Shown here one piece after another: positions 35,916 to 45,753 of a stretch of DNA of 64,000 nt. The translations under genes and the position numbers were made by a program. The first letter of the stretch is position 1, and each line of letters opens with the position of its first letter. Location of the stretch: positions 50,361 to 114,360 of the forward strand of contig CAJOJD010000007.1 of NCBI GenBank assembly GCA_905234745.1, read 5' to 3'. The notes beneath the pieces are model-generated. The model made no database searches and was not told the DNA's origin. It saw only the letters and a list, made by a program, of their open reading frames with translations. The stretch comes from an uncultured Bacteroidaceae bacterium (GTDB lineage Bacteria > Bacteroidota > Bacteroidia > Bacteroidales > Bacteroidaceae).

Positions 35916-36503
35916 TTAGTTTTTTTCCTTGAACTCCTTCAAGGCATCATTTTTAAGATTCTCCATACTGAATCTCTTCTGATAAAAGCTCGCCGGAATA
36001 CGTATAGGCAGCCCAGCCTCATTCCAAGCCAGCAAAGCAGCATCCCTGCACTCCTGGTTCATCTTCTTGGGTAGTCCAGGAATAAACTGCATAATCTCCT
36101 CCTGAGTAATCTTGCCGTCACGGCCCATCCATTCCTTTTTAAGTGGCTTGGTTAATTTTACATCAAAACCAAGATTTATGGCCCACTCTTGGATATGGCG
36201 TTGGGTCGCATGACATAAGCCTACATTATGACCAATAGCTGCAGCAGCGCGAGTATTTACTCCTGCAGGTAAATGCCAGTTTGTAGTATCGTCAGAGTCC
36301 TCAATGACAATTTGCACACCAGAAACCTTCGGTTGGCCAAATTCTAATCTATTATCAATATAGATGCGGTTAAGCATCAATATCAAATCTGGAAAAGACA
36401 ATGCCTCAACCTGAACTATTTCTTTTGCATTGACATCGAGCACCGCAAATCCGCTTTTCTTAACGTCAGGATCAATGCCGATAATAAACTTCGGTTTATT
36501 CAT
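35916..36503 (-). CDS. RuvC-like Holliday junction resolvase
   Basis: KFIIGIDPDVKKSGFAVLD... and VVIEDSD acidic motifs. Confidence 0.65.
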   Translation of the reverse strand: MNKPKFIIGIDPDVKKSGFAVLDVNAKEIVQVEALSFPDLILMLNRIYIDNRLEFGQPKVSGVQIVIEDSDDTTNWHLPAGVNTRAAAAIGHNVGLCHATQRHIQEWAINLGFDVKLTKPLKKEWMGRDGKITQEEIMQFIPGLPKKMNQECRDAALLAWNEAGLPIRIPASFYQKRFSMENLKNDALKEFKEKN

Positions 36504-36511
36504 AATCTTGT

Positions 36512-36853
36512 TTATTTGCGTTTTACCGGTGCATACCACTGTATGTCATGATAGTGTACGTCAAGGCCGCAGCTTGTGGCAATGTCGTGCTCCAGCTTGC
36601 AACCGTGAGACCACTGCCAGTCTGTACACATATATATTGCATCACACTCCAGGAGCATCTGTATGTCAACTTTCATGTGTTTACTCCAGTGCACGTCATA
36701 ATCCAGTTTGTTATCCAGTGGATTGACAACTTCATACCAGGGCATGGTATGCGCTATAAAGTCAATTATCTCGGCAGCGTAGGCGCGTCTCTCCTCTGCC
36801 TCACGTCCGGTAATAGGCAAACTCAGGTATAATTTCTGTTTCTTCTCTCCCAT
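36512..36853 (-). CDS. DUF4406-like protein (nucleoside deoxyribosyltransferase-like)
   Basis: KLYLSLPITGREAEERR...ECDAIYMCTDWQWSHGCKLEHDIA. Confidence 0.8.
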   Translation of the reverse strand: MGEKKQKLYLSLPITGREAEERRAYAAEIIDFIAHTMPWYEVVNPLDNKLDYDVHWSKHMKVDIQMLLECDAIYMCTDWQWSHGCKLEHDIATSCGLDVHYHDIQWYAPVKRK

Positions 36854-36857
36854 ATCG

Positions 36858-37226
36858 CTATTTGTTTTTTATCGCATAATAAAACTTATCCTTGTTCACA
36901 TCATAATACTGCCTTGTGGCGCTAATCTGATACGTCCCGTAGCCGCCCAGCAGCTCACACAAACGACAGCTCAGCTCTACAGAACATATCCGTCCGGTGC
37001 GCTTGCTCTTGTTCGTGATCCTGTAGTCGGCAACATTATCGGTACCGCATATCCACGCCTGTCGGTCAGGCTCCTCCGACACGGTAATCTCAGCATATCG
37101 CCTGCGTCCGCCGCCCACGCCAAGCAGCCGCATAGCCGCAGCGTTCAGTGTGCAGTAGTTTTTATAGACACGCAGCAGCGGAGCTGTACGTGGCACCTGG
37201 TCCGATATGCGCTGCATCGTAATCAT
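36858..37226 (-). CDS. Hypothetical protein
   Basis: 122 aa. Confidence 0.5.
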   Translation of the reverse strand: MITMQRISDQVPRTAPLLRVYKNYCTLNAAAMRLLGVGGGRRRYAEITVSEEPDRQAWICGTDNVADYRITNKSKRTGRICSVELSCRLCELLGGYGTYQISATRQYYDVNKDKFYYAIKNK

Positions 37227-37714
37227 CTTGCCACCCCAATCCTGTTACGTTTAACCCTGTTCTGCGGCCTGTCCTTTTTAAGCTCCAGACTGATATGGTC
37301 CAACTTATTGCTGATAGCGTTACGCTTACCCTGCGGCAGGTCGCTTGTCAGTTTCCGTATCTCATTCATAAAACCTCTAATACGCTTCTCTCTGTTCGGT
37401 ACCATAATAAGGCTGTGAAAGTTTTCGTTAATAACATGCTCCACCTGATAGCCACGTGAGTTACCATCAATAATCTCATGATACTTCTTAATCCCAGTCA
37501 GGACCGATGCATGATCGCGGTTCAGCGCACGTCCAATCTTAGGCGTGCTCCAATGGTAATCCTCATACAGCACGGCAAATAACATATACCTGACAAACGG
37601 CAGCGGCTCATGCCGTGAACTGCTCTTAATCTGCTCAATTGTAAAACCGCTGGCCGCAACGGCAGCATAAAACAGCGGAGGCAGGGTAATGTCTGTTTCT
37701 TCCAGATAGTCCAT
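37223..37714 (-). CDS. DnaA C-terminal-like DNA-binding protein
   Basis: RYMLFAVLYEDYHWSTPKIGRALNRDHASVLTGIKKYHEI resembles the Bac_DnaA_C signature; start at 37714 overlaps the upstream stop. Confidence 0.75.
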   Translation of the reverse strand: MDYLEETDITLPPLFYAAVAASGFTIEQIKSSSRHEPLPFVRYMLFAVLYEDYHWSTPKIGRALNRDHASVLTGIKKYHEIIDGNSRGYQVEHVINENFHSLIMVPNREKRIRGFMNEIRKLTSDLPQGKRNAISNKLDHISLELKKDRPQNRVKRNRIGVAR

Positions 37715-37715
37715 A

Positions 37716-38804
37716 TCACTCACCTTTAACGCTATAACACAAATTCTTGCATTGCTTATCCCTGAGCAAAGCCCTTGCATCATCAATAATATCATCCAGG
37801 TTACGCTCCATCCACTCATGGATACCCTTAGTAGTAGGCAGCACATAAGCCTTCTTATCCTCCTCATCAATCCAGCCGGCCGTGCAGTAATCATCCAGCA
37901 GCTCATACATCAGACCGTATTCCTGCTTGGCGGCCAGCTTTACATACAAAGCCTCAACAAACGTAGCCCACACCGTATCATCCCAGCGCGCGTCAGGTTG
38001 CTGGTTCTTACTGCTGGATTGCCACATACGCGCAGCAGCAAACCATTGTTCTGCGTTCCAGCCGGCCGCCGCTGCGTTGTGTATCTGGTTATATGCAATC
38101 AGCCTGTCCGTCTCGGCCGCTGCATGCTGCATGTGTAACTGAAAAGCCGCATACGTAGCAACCTCCAGCGTCCAATCCGGTTTGCCGTCAGGCTGTCTCT
38201 TGAATGGAATTTCAAGCTCTGTGTCGTGTAGTGTAAACACCACACAACTTTTCTTTTCTTTATTTTTAATTTCTTTTCTCTTTACTTTTATTTTATTTAA
38301 TGCCATAGGCAAACTATCGCTTTTGCTATCATTTTGCCATTCTTTGCCATTTTGAGCAGGGTTTTTGTCAGCGTCATTTTTCATATTTTCATCATTTTTG
38401 CCATCACTTTTTTTACTTTCTCTTTTCAATTTCTTTTCTTTTTTGCCATCATCGGAAAGAAAAGAACCCCACCGGCCCGAAGCACCCTTACGTCCAGCCA
38501 GGGACCTAATCTCACGCAGCTCCATACGCTCTATAAAACCCTTAGAGCTAAACTGGCTCCCGTCATGGCTAATCTCAAACAATCCAAAATCCTCCACCAC
38601 GGCACGAATCAGATCCTTATCCTCACGCAGATCATACGCAATCATGTCATAGTCCCTGTCACTTGTATAACCTCCCTCCTCGCGTAATCTCTCCAGCAGC
38701 ATGAAATACACGCCGTAACCGGCAGCGCCGTAAGCCTGACGCAGCCGCAGCAGTTTCTTGCTGTTACGTGCATTACTATCGTGACTGAAATATGATGATG
38801 CCAT
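37716..38804 (-). CDS. DUF4373 / Lin1244-like phage replication protein
   Basis: YFSHDSNARNSKKLLRLRQAYGAAGYGVYFMLLERLREEGGY. Confidence 0.75.
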   Translation of the reverse strand: MASSYFSHDSNARNSKKLLRLRQAYGAAGYGVYFMLLERLREEGGYTSDRDYDMIAYDLREDKDLIRAVVEDFGLFEISHDGSQFSSKGFIERMELREIRSLAGRKGASGRWGSFLSDDGKKEKKLKRESKKSDGKNDENMKNDADKNPAQNGKEWQNDSKSDSLPMALNKIKVKRKEIKNKEKKSCVVFTLHDTELEIPFKRQPDGKPDWTLEVATYAAFQLHMQHAAAETDRLIAYNQIHNAAAAGWNAEQWFAAARMWQSSSKNQQPDARWDDTVWATFVEALYVKLAAKQEYGLMYELLDDYCTAGWIDEEDKKAYVLPTTKGIHEWMERNLDDIIDDARALLRDKQCKNLCYSVKGE

Positions 38805-38809
38805 ATATG

Positions 38810-39049
38810 TTACTTAATTGCTATCACGTTATGTTTTACTTTCAGCTGCCACGCCTCAATATCCTCCTTCTTGAACCAAATACCATGGCCGTTCCTGTAA
38901 TGCGGAATCTCATCCACCATGTTGCGCACCGTCTTAGGCTTATAGCCCAGCAGCAGCGCCACATCATTCACGTTGAGCACATTCTTTGCGCCCAGCAGCG
39001 TCAGCTTCTTAATCTCCTCCAGTTCGGTCTTTATATCGTTCAGGTCCAT
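38810..39049 (-). CDS. HTH/excisionase-like DNA-binding protein
   Basis: LNVNDVALLLGYKPKTVRNMVDEIPHYRNGHGIWFKKEDIEAWQ. Confidence 0.7.
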   Translation of the reverse strand: MDLNDIKTELEEIKKLTLLGAKNVLNVNDVALLLGYKPKTVRNMVDEIPHYRNGHGIWFKKEDIEAWQLKVKHNVIAIK

Positions 39050-39053
39050 AATG

Positions 39054-40733
39054 TTACATTGCAACTCTTGTCTTGTTTAACCCTTGGTACAGAGCCTCGC
39101 AAAGCGCACGGCTCATGCCCACCTCAACAGCGTTGCCAATAAACTTTTTCTGCTCCGCCTGGCTCCCCACAAGAACGTAATCAGTAGGAAAGCCCTGTAT
39201 CCGTTTCAGTTCGTCAATCTTGAGCATCCGCATCTTAATATCCACAATACCGTATGCCGCCATAAACTCCTTTATCTTGCGTGTCATAGGGCTGTCCGTA
39301 TCATATACTACAATGGCCAAATCTCCGCTTTCTGCACTCATCAGATACGGCGGCATCTTATCCATCCTGGCAATCAATGTAAAGCACGGCTTGTCAATAG
39401 AACCTCCTGCCGATGCAAACTGCGGATTCATCAGATAGTGCCACTTTCGGTTAGCGGTGATGACCGGCATCGGCTCATCAATACTCTTTGCGGTATTGTT
39501 GAAACTGGTATCCATGATCCACGGCTTAACTGTGACAAGCTGCTGCTTAGGCGTAGTGGAGATAGTAGTTCCCGGGCTTTCTATGCTCGAGGGAGTGCCG
39601 TTTCCATACTGGTTATCAATGAACCTGCTGGTAATAAGCTCCACGCGGTCCTTACATGTAAGTGTCGGAGCTGGTTCACTTATACTTCTGTTATAGCCGT
39701 TGCCATAATGAACCGACACAAAAGAATGATGGTCCTGTGTCGTAATAGTAGCACTCGGTCCTTCAACAGATATGTTATGTTCCTTTCCTCCGTAATAAAG
39801 AGACAGAAAATGACACTTGACAACACCCAGCCTGTTTTGACACGCCACGGTAGGGCAGGGCTCGTCAATTGAAGGTGCATTATGGTGTCCTTGCTTGTTG
39901 GTGCTGTTGTATTTCAGCAGCCATGTGCTATATTGTGCCTTACCTCCAGCCACGAACTTTACCAGCCCTGCAAAAATGCGTTCAAGCGTCTTTTCGCATA
40001 AAGGTTTCTTGCGGCCAAATATGCTCTCACCCTCATCATCCAGGTCCAACACCTCACGTACCGGTTTCCATTTGCGGTACTGCTGGAACAGCCCACCCTC
40101 ATCACCATTCTTGGCGTAGGTCTGATGCGGAAACGCTATAGGTAGTCCATGCTTGGCAAACAAACCAAAGTATCGTCTGCGGCTTGTATATGCACCAAAA
40201 TCAGCCGCATTAAGCAGACGATACTCAAAGTCATAGCCGTATTTCTTGACATCCTTTATCCACTTTAGGTAGCAGCGGCCCCTGTCTTTGCTTACAGGAC
40301 GGCCCTTGCTGTCCAGGTCACCCCAGCACATAAACTCCTCCACGTTCTCTATCTGGATAAAATCAGGCTTGATAGCCTCAATGTAGCGGAACAGATGCTC
40401 AGCCAGCGTCCGGCTGTCAGCGTCACGTGGCTGCCCTCCCTTTGCACGGCTAAAGTTGGTACATTCCAGCGAAGCCCACAGCACTATATAATCATGCGGA
40501 TGAGCCTTACGTACTTTACGGCACAGCTTGTCCAGCGGAGCTACATCAAGCGTCCGTATATCTTCCGTAAAGTGTTTGGCGTGCGGATGGTTTGCCAAGT
40601 GACTTGCTATAGCGTGCGGATCATGATTGACACACGCAATCACATCGGCACACTTGATGTTATCAAAGTGCGCCTGTTCAACACCTGTGGTGGTGCCACC
40701 GGCACCGCAGAATAAGTCAATGTAATGTAGCAT
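39054..40733 (-). CDS. DNA (cytosine-5-)methyltransferase
   Basis: MLHYIDLFCGAGGTTTGVEQA; LECTNFSRAKGGQ; FIQIENVEEF. Start set at 40733 because the longer ORF runs into the tRNA. Confidence 0.85.
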   Translation of the reverse strand: MLHYIDLFCGAGGTTTGVEQAHFDNIKCADVIACVNHDPHAIASHLANHPHAKHFTEDIRTLDVAPLDKLCRKVRKAHPHDYIVLWASLECTNFSRAKGGQPRDADSRTLAEHLFRYIEAIKPDFIQIENVEEFMCWGDLDSKGRPVSKDRGRCYLKWIKDVKKYGYDFEYRLLNAADFGAYTSRRRYFGLFAKHGLPIAFPHQTYAKNGDEGGLFQQYRKWKPVREVLDLDDEGESIFGRKKPLCEKTLERIFAGLVKFVAGGKAQYSTWLLKYNSTNKQGHHNAPSIDEPCPTVACQNRLGVVKCHFLSLYYGGKEHNISVEGPSATITTQDHHSFVSVHYGNGYNRSISEPAPTLTCKDRVELITSRFIDNQYGNGTPSSIESPGTTISTTPKQQLVTVKPWIMDTSFNNTAKSIDEPMPVITANRKWHYLMNPQFASAGGSIDKPCFTLIARMDKMPPYLMSAESGDLAIVVYDTDSPMTRKIKEFMAAYGIVDIKMRMLKIDELKRIQGFPTDYVLVGSQAEQKKFIGNAVEVGMSRALCEALYQGLNKTRVAM

Positions 40734-40749
40734 ATATTTGTTCTTTTGC

Positions 40750-40838
40750 GGAAGGTGAGGGATTCGAACCCCCGATACGCTCATCGCGTATGCCACGTTA
40801 GCGGTGTGGTGCTTTCAACCAGGCTCAGCCAACCTTCC
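40750..40838 (-). tRNA. tRNA-Ser(GCU), long variable arm, no encoded CCA
   Basis: GGAAGGTTGGCTGAGCCTGGTTGAAAGCACCACACCGCTAACGTGGCATACGCGATGAGCGTATCGGGGGTTCGAATCCCTCACCTTCC; 7-bp acceptor stem, GCT anticodon, TTCGAAT T-loop. Confidence 0.9.
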
Positions 40839-40927
40839 AAGGGGAGCCTTTGCGTGCTTCACAGCAGACAAAGGCTGGTGGTTAAATTCATAAAAAGGAC
40901 ATGATTAGGTATCCTTCAAACAAGTAT

Positions 40928-41975
<1,048 letters not shown>

Positions 41976-41976
<1 letters not shown>

Positions 41977-42137
41977 TATTGCTTATTGTTGGTTAATTGA
42001 ATTTGATTATCTTCTTCACAAGGCGGAGTAGTCTCATACTGAACATATCGTTTTAGCTTATGACAATACACGCCGTTGATACAATAGGAGCTGTTCACAC
42101 ATACCTGACACTCCTCGCAAGCCCCAGTCTTACCCAT
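41976..42137 (-). CDS. Cys-rich small protein (53 aa, not in track)
   Basis: MGKTGACEECQVCVNSSYCINGVYCHKLKRYVQYETTPPCEEDNQIQLTNNKQ*; TAATG overlap with the next gene. Confidence 0.6.
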
Positions 42138-42195
42138 AGTCAATGCGCCAATGCTTTAACAATATGGAGCTCGCTTGCAGGCACCTGACAAAGTC

Positions 42196-42444
42196 TCAGT
42201 TTGTGCCATACAATACGGCCTCCATTTTTCTACCAACTTGCGTATTTCCTGCATGTTGCTTGTCAGCCAAGAAAGAATAAAGGTTGGCATACTCTCTTTT
42301 GCCCTCTTTATCCACAGCGGTGTGAACAAACGCGGCCAGCGCGTTACACTCATATATACCGATGGTGAAATCGATAAATTTTTCACCCTGCTTCTGTGTG
42401 ATGGACACCTCGCCCATCTGATGCTTGTAATTAACGTCCAACAT
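42196..42444 (-). CDS. Hypothetical protein
   Basis: 82 aa. Confidence 0.5.
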   Translation of the reverse strand: MLDVNYKHQMGEVSITQKQGEKFIDFTIGIYECNALAAFVHTAVDKEGKREYANLYSFLADKQHAGNTQVGRKMEAVLYGTN

Positions 42445-42458
42445 AAGCCCACTCCTGA

Positions 42459-42665
42459 TTACATATAGTCCTTAAGTTTCATGGCTACACCAATACCCAC
42501 AGGTAGGCATACGGCCATGTAAAACACATTGTAAACCTTGTTGGATGCCATGTTAAGATGCCATGAGCCAGTAAAGATTGCCACGGCTCCAATAATAAGC
42601 GCCATGATGATAAGCGCCAGCGCAATAAGCGCAAATGTCCTTCGTCCGAATTTAGTCAGTTTCAT
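42459..42665 (-). CDS. Small membrane protein
   Basis: Two hydrophobic segments; start MKLTKFGRRTF at 42665. Confidence 0.5.
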   Translation of the reverse strand: MKLTKFGRRTFALIALALIIMALIIGAVAIFTGSWHLNMASNKVYNVFYMAVCLPVGIGVAMKLKDYM

Positions 42666-42678
42666 AATCGTAAGTATT

Positions 42679-42939
42679 TTATGGAAATAAAGTGTAAGCG
42701 TGAGTGTGTATGCCGGCAACTTTTTCAAGGGATTTTACGATCGTGCGCTTAACCTCCATGTGTTGAGGCTTGTGCGAACCCTTAACCCAGTAGTAAAATG
42801 TATTGGCAGCTATATTGAGCCGCTTTATCAAATCATCGCGGAAATCAATACGCACAGGTTCCGAGAGAGTTTCCCAGATTTCGGGCAAACTTCTTGTGTC
42901 TATGTTGTCCTTTGTGTATCTTTGCAGGTCAGTATTCAT
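42679..42939 (-). CDS. HTH regulator (Cro-like position)
   Basis: DLIKRLNIAANTFYYWVKGSHKP...VKRTIVKSLEKVAG; divergent from the repressor. Confidence 0.55.
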   Translation of the reverse strand: MNTDLQRYTKDNIDTRSLPEIWETLSEPVRIDFRDDLIKRLNIAANTFYYWVKGSHKPQHMEVKRTIVKSLEKVAGIHTHAYTLFP

Positions 42940-42940
42940 A

Positions 42941-42955
42941 GTTCAAACTTTGAAC
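42941..42955. promoter_or_regulatory. Candidate operator palindrome GTTCAAA-C-TTTGAAC
   Basis: Perfect 7-bp arms in the divergent intergenic region. Confidence 0.5.
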
Positions 42956-42997
42956 GGATATTGAACTTTAGGTTAGTCTGTCGCAAATATAATTCTA

Positions 42998-43040
42998 TTT
43001 GAATAATTAGTAATTCGCAACGAAAGATAAATTATTCAAA
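42998..43040. promoter_or_regulatory. Candidate operator inverted repeat TTTGAATAATT...AATTATTCAAA
   Basis: 11-bp perfect arms (42998-43008 and 43030-43040) in the same switch. Confidence 0.45.
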
Positions 43041-43102
43041 AAGATGCTTATTTGTACAAAATCTAAATAGTCCGACACGTATAAAAACAAGTATCAAAAG
43101 TA

Positions 43103-43486
43103 ATGGAATCGGCTGTCTGCAACCGTATAAAGCAGTTTTTGAAAGAAAACAGATACACAGTCCGCACGCTGGCTGGCATGCTGAACGTAAATGAAGGCAC
43201 GCTGTCAAACAAGCTGAATGGCCAACGTGGCATAGACGTAGAGACTATTTGCGCCCTGCTTAACTTATTTCCTGAGCTGTCGGCCGATTGGCTATTGCTT
43301 GGGCACGGTACTATGGTCCGGCATTATGAAATGGGAGCCCACATTCTTCAAGTCAATGATGAGGGGGACAACATACAGAAATACCAGTTAGGCGGCGGTA
43401 CTGCCGATTGTCGTCAGCTTGTCGATATGTTGCAGGAGAAAGATCGTCAGATAGCCGAACTTATAGATATAATAAAAAGGAAATAA
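43103..43486 (+). CDS. Phage repressor-like HTH protein
   Basis: RTLAGMLNVNEGTLSNKLNGQRGIDVETICALLNLFPELSADWLLLG plus C-terminal coil. Confidence 0.8.
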   Translation: MESAVCNRIKQFLKENRYTVRTLAGMLNVNEGTLSNKLNGQRGIDVETICALLNLFPELSADWLLLGHGTMVRHYEMGAHILQVNDEGDNIQKYQLGGGTADCRQLVDMLQEKDRQIAELIDIIKRK

Positions 43487-43992
43487 TGGATAGAGACAAT
43501 GAATTGTTCAGATGGCTGTCAAAACCTGAGCGCCCTGGCTGCCTGGCATATCCGCTTTGGCTGCTTTTTATAGTGGGTCCTTTATTGCCAATCATACCCA
43601 TAACCAGCATAGAACATGACGGCATTAAAGAGCCGTCCACATTCTACGTAATAAGCGCCATGTCGCTGCCGGTAATACTGCCTATTATGTTGGGGGCCAC
43701 CAACAGGCAAGTCACATTCTCACGCGCATACCTGTATAGCTTTGCGCTTATGTCTATACTATCCGTGGTATATCTCGGTTGTAAATTCTATGCCCACACC
43801 CATTATTACGGTTATATGGGCTATGACCTTATAAAAGCAGTGATTATAACCCCTTTATATATGGCTGCCGTCTCTTTGCTGTTCTTTATTATAGAGACCA
43901 TCGTTAATCGTGCGGCCTGCCGTAAAAGAGAGCGTCATCAGCGATTGCGGCCCTTCTGCGGCCCTCGCAACACCGACCAAGAAAGAAAGTAA
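43486..43992 (+). CDS. Membrane protein downstream of the repressor
   Basis: Several hydrophobic segments; TAATG overlap with the repressor stop. Confidence 0.65.
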   Translation: MDRDNELFRWLSKPERPGCLAYPLWLLFIVGPLLPIIPITSIEHDGIKEPSTFYVISAMSLPVILPIMLGATNRQVTFSRAYLYSFALMSILSVVYLGCKFYAHTHYYGYMGYDLIKAVIITPLYMAAVSLLFFIIETIVNRAACRKRERHQRLRPFCGPRNTDQERK

Positions 43993-44022
43993 CTGATAAT
44001 TAACAACATAAAAGATAGTACA

Positions 44023-45687
44023 ATGTTTAAGGGACAACCAAAAGGCCTGTTTGCCCTGGCTCTTGCCAACACAGGCGAAAGGTTCGGCTACTACACAATG
44101 TTAGCCATTTTCCTGCTTTATCTGCAGGCTAAGTTCGGATTCTCGGCAAGTACAGCCGGACAGTTGTATGCAACTTTCCTTGCCGTTGTTTATTTCATGC
44201 CCGTAGTCGGTGGTATCCTGGCCGATAAGATCGGTTTCGGAAAGTGCGTGGTTACCGGTGTAAGCGTAATGTTCATCGGATATCTGTGCCTTGCAATACC
44301 CACTCCGGCAACGACATTCGGCCTTATCCTTATGATTCTGGCCCTTGTGCTCATCGCATCGGGAACAGGACTCTTCAAGGGTAACCTGCAGGTGCTTGTG
44401 GGCAACCTCTATGATGACCCCAAGTACTCGGCCAAGAGAGACTCCGCATTCAGCCTGTTCTATATGGCTATCAACGTAGGCGCCATGTTCGCTCCTACCG
44501 CAGCCACCGCACTGACTAACTGGAAACTCGGTTCAGCCGGTCTTTTCTATAAGTCCGATGCCCCCGCAATCGCCAACCAGATCCTGGGCGGTGACATGTC
44601 AAACCTGCAGATCATGCAGAGTTATGCCGATTCAATGAGCGGTGGTGCCGGCAAGAGTATCACGGAATTCTGCCAGTACTACATCGACAACCTGTCGGTT
44701 GCCTACAATCTGGGATTCGGCGTTGCCTGCGTATCACTGATATTCTCAATTGCAATCTACCTGGGTTGCCGTTCATGGTTCAAGCATGCCGATGTCAAGG
44801 CCGGTCAGGCATCATCATCCGATGCTGCCGCAGCAGTCGAGCTTACCCCCAAGCAGACCAGAGACCGCATCATCGCCCTTGTCCTGGTATTCGCAGTGGT
44901 TATATTCTTCTGGATGGCATTCCATCAGAACGGTTCTTCACTGACATATTTTGCACGTGACTACACACAGCCGTTCGTAACAGGTCCGCTCAAGGTCGGT
45001 TTCAACATCTGGGCTCTTGCACTGATTGCAGCATCAATCTACACTCTGTTCGGTGCTTTCCAGTCAGAGACATCCAAAGCCAAGACCATTTGCGCCGTAG
45101 TTACACTTGCCCTTTGGTGCGGTGCATATCTGCTCTACAGAGGCATGGAAGATCCCCGTTCCATCCTGCCTCAGGAGTTCCAGCAGTTCAACCCGTTCTT
45201 TGTAGTTGCCCTGACTCCGGTTTCAATGGCATTGTTCGGTGCCTTGGCCAAGAAGGGCAAGGAGCCATCGGCCCCCAAGAAGATAGGTCTGGGTATGTTT
45301 GTTGCAGCTGTGGGATATGCAGTCATGTTGCTTGCATCGGCCGGACAGCCTACACCTTCAAGTCTTAACGGAGCCGTATCACCGGATCCCGTTGTACCCA
45401 CATACCTTATCAGCACCTATCTGGTATTGACATTCGCCGAGTTGCTGCTTTCACCTATGGGTATATCATTCGTGAGCAAGGTGGCTCCTCCCAAGTACAA
45501 GGGTCTTATGATGGGTTGCTGGTTCGCCGCTACCGCCATAGGTAACTACCTGAGCTCAATCCCGTCAATGCTGTGGGACAATGTTCCTCTCTGGCTGAAC
45601 TGGACAATCCTTATGGCACTCTGCATAATTGCAGCAGTCATAATGTTTGCCATGCTCAAGAAGATTGAGGCTGCCACACAAGACTGA
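44023..45687 (+). CDS. POT/PTR family peptide MFS transporter
   Basis: GLFALALANTGERFGYYTMLAIFLLYLQ...GTGLFKGNLQVLVGNLY. Confidence 0.92.
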   Translation: MFKGQPKGLFALALANTGERFGYYTMLAIFLLYLQAKFGFSASTAGQLYATFLAVVYFMPVVGGILADKIGFGKCVVTGVSVMFIGYLCLAIPTPATTFGLILMILALVLIASGTGLFKGNLQVLVGNLYDDPKYSAKRDSAFSLFYMAINVGAMFAPTAATALTNWKLGSAGLFYKSDAPAIANQILGGDMSNLQIMQSYADSMSGGAGKSITEFCQYYIDNLSVAYNLGFGVACVSLIFSIAIYLGCRSWFKHADVKAGQASSSDAAAAVELTPKQTRDRIIALVLVFAVVIFFWMAFHQNGSSLTYFARDYTQPFVTGPLKVGFNIWALALIAASIYTLFGAFQSETSKAKTICAVVTLALWCGAYLLYRGMEDPRSILPQEFQQFNPFFVVALTPVSMALFGALAKKGKEPSAPKKIGLGMFVAAVGYAVMLLASAGQPTPSSLNGAVSPDPVVPTYLISTYLVLTFAELLLSPMGISFVSKVAPPKYKGLMMGCWFAATAIGNYLSSIPSMLWDNVPLWLNWTILMALCIIAAVIMFAMLKKIEAATQD

Positions 45688-45711
45688 CAACAACCTAAGT
45701 TCAACACATAA

Positions 45712-45740
45712 AACCCCTCTGCATTACCTGCGGAGGGGCT
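45712..45740 (+). terminator. Terminator-like hairpin after the POT gene
   Basis: ACCCCTCtgcattacctgcgGAGGGGCT. Confidence 0.5.
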
Positions 45741-45753
45741 TCAGATAATAACT

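Noticed and set aside
40734-40796. Extended N-terminus MAYAMSVSGVRIPHLPQKNKY of the C5-methyltransferase ORF
   Set aside because: This part is translated tRNA-Ser sequence; MLHYIDLFCGAGG at 40733 is the natural start.
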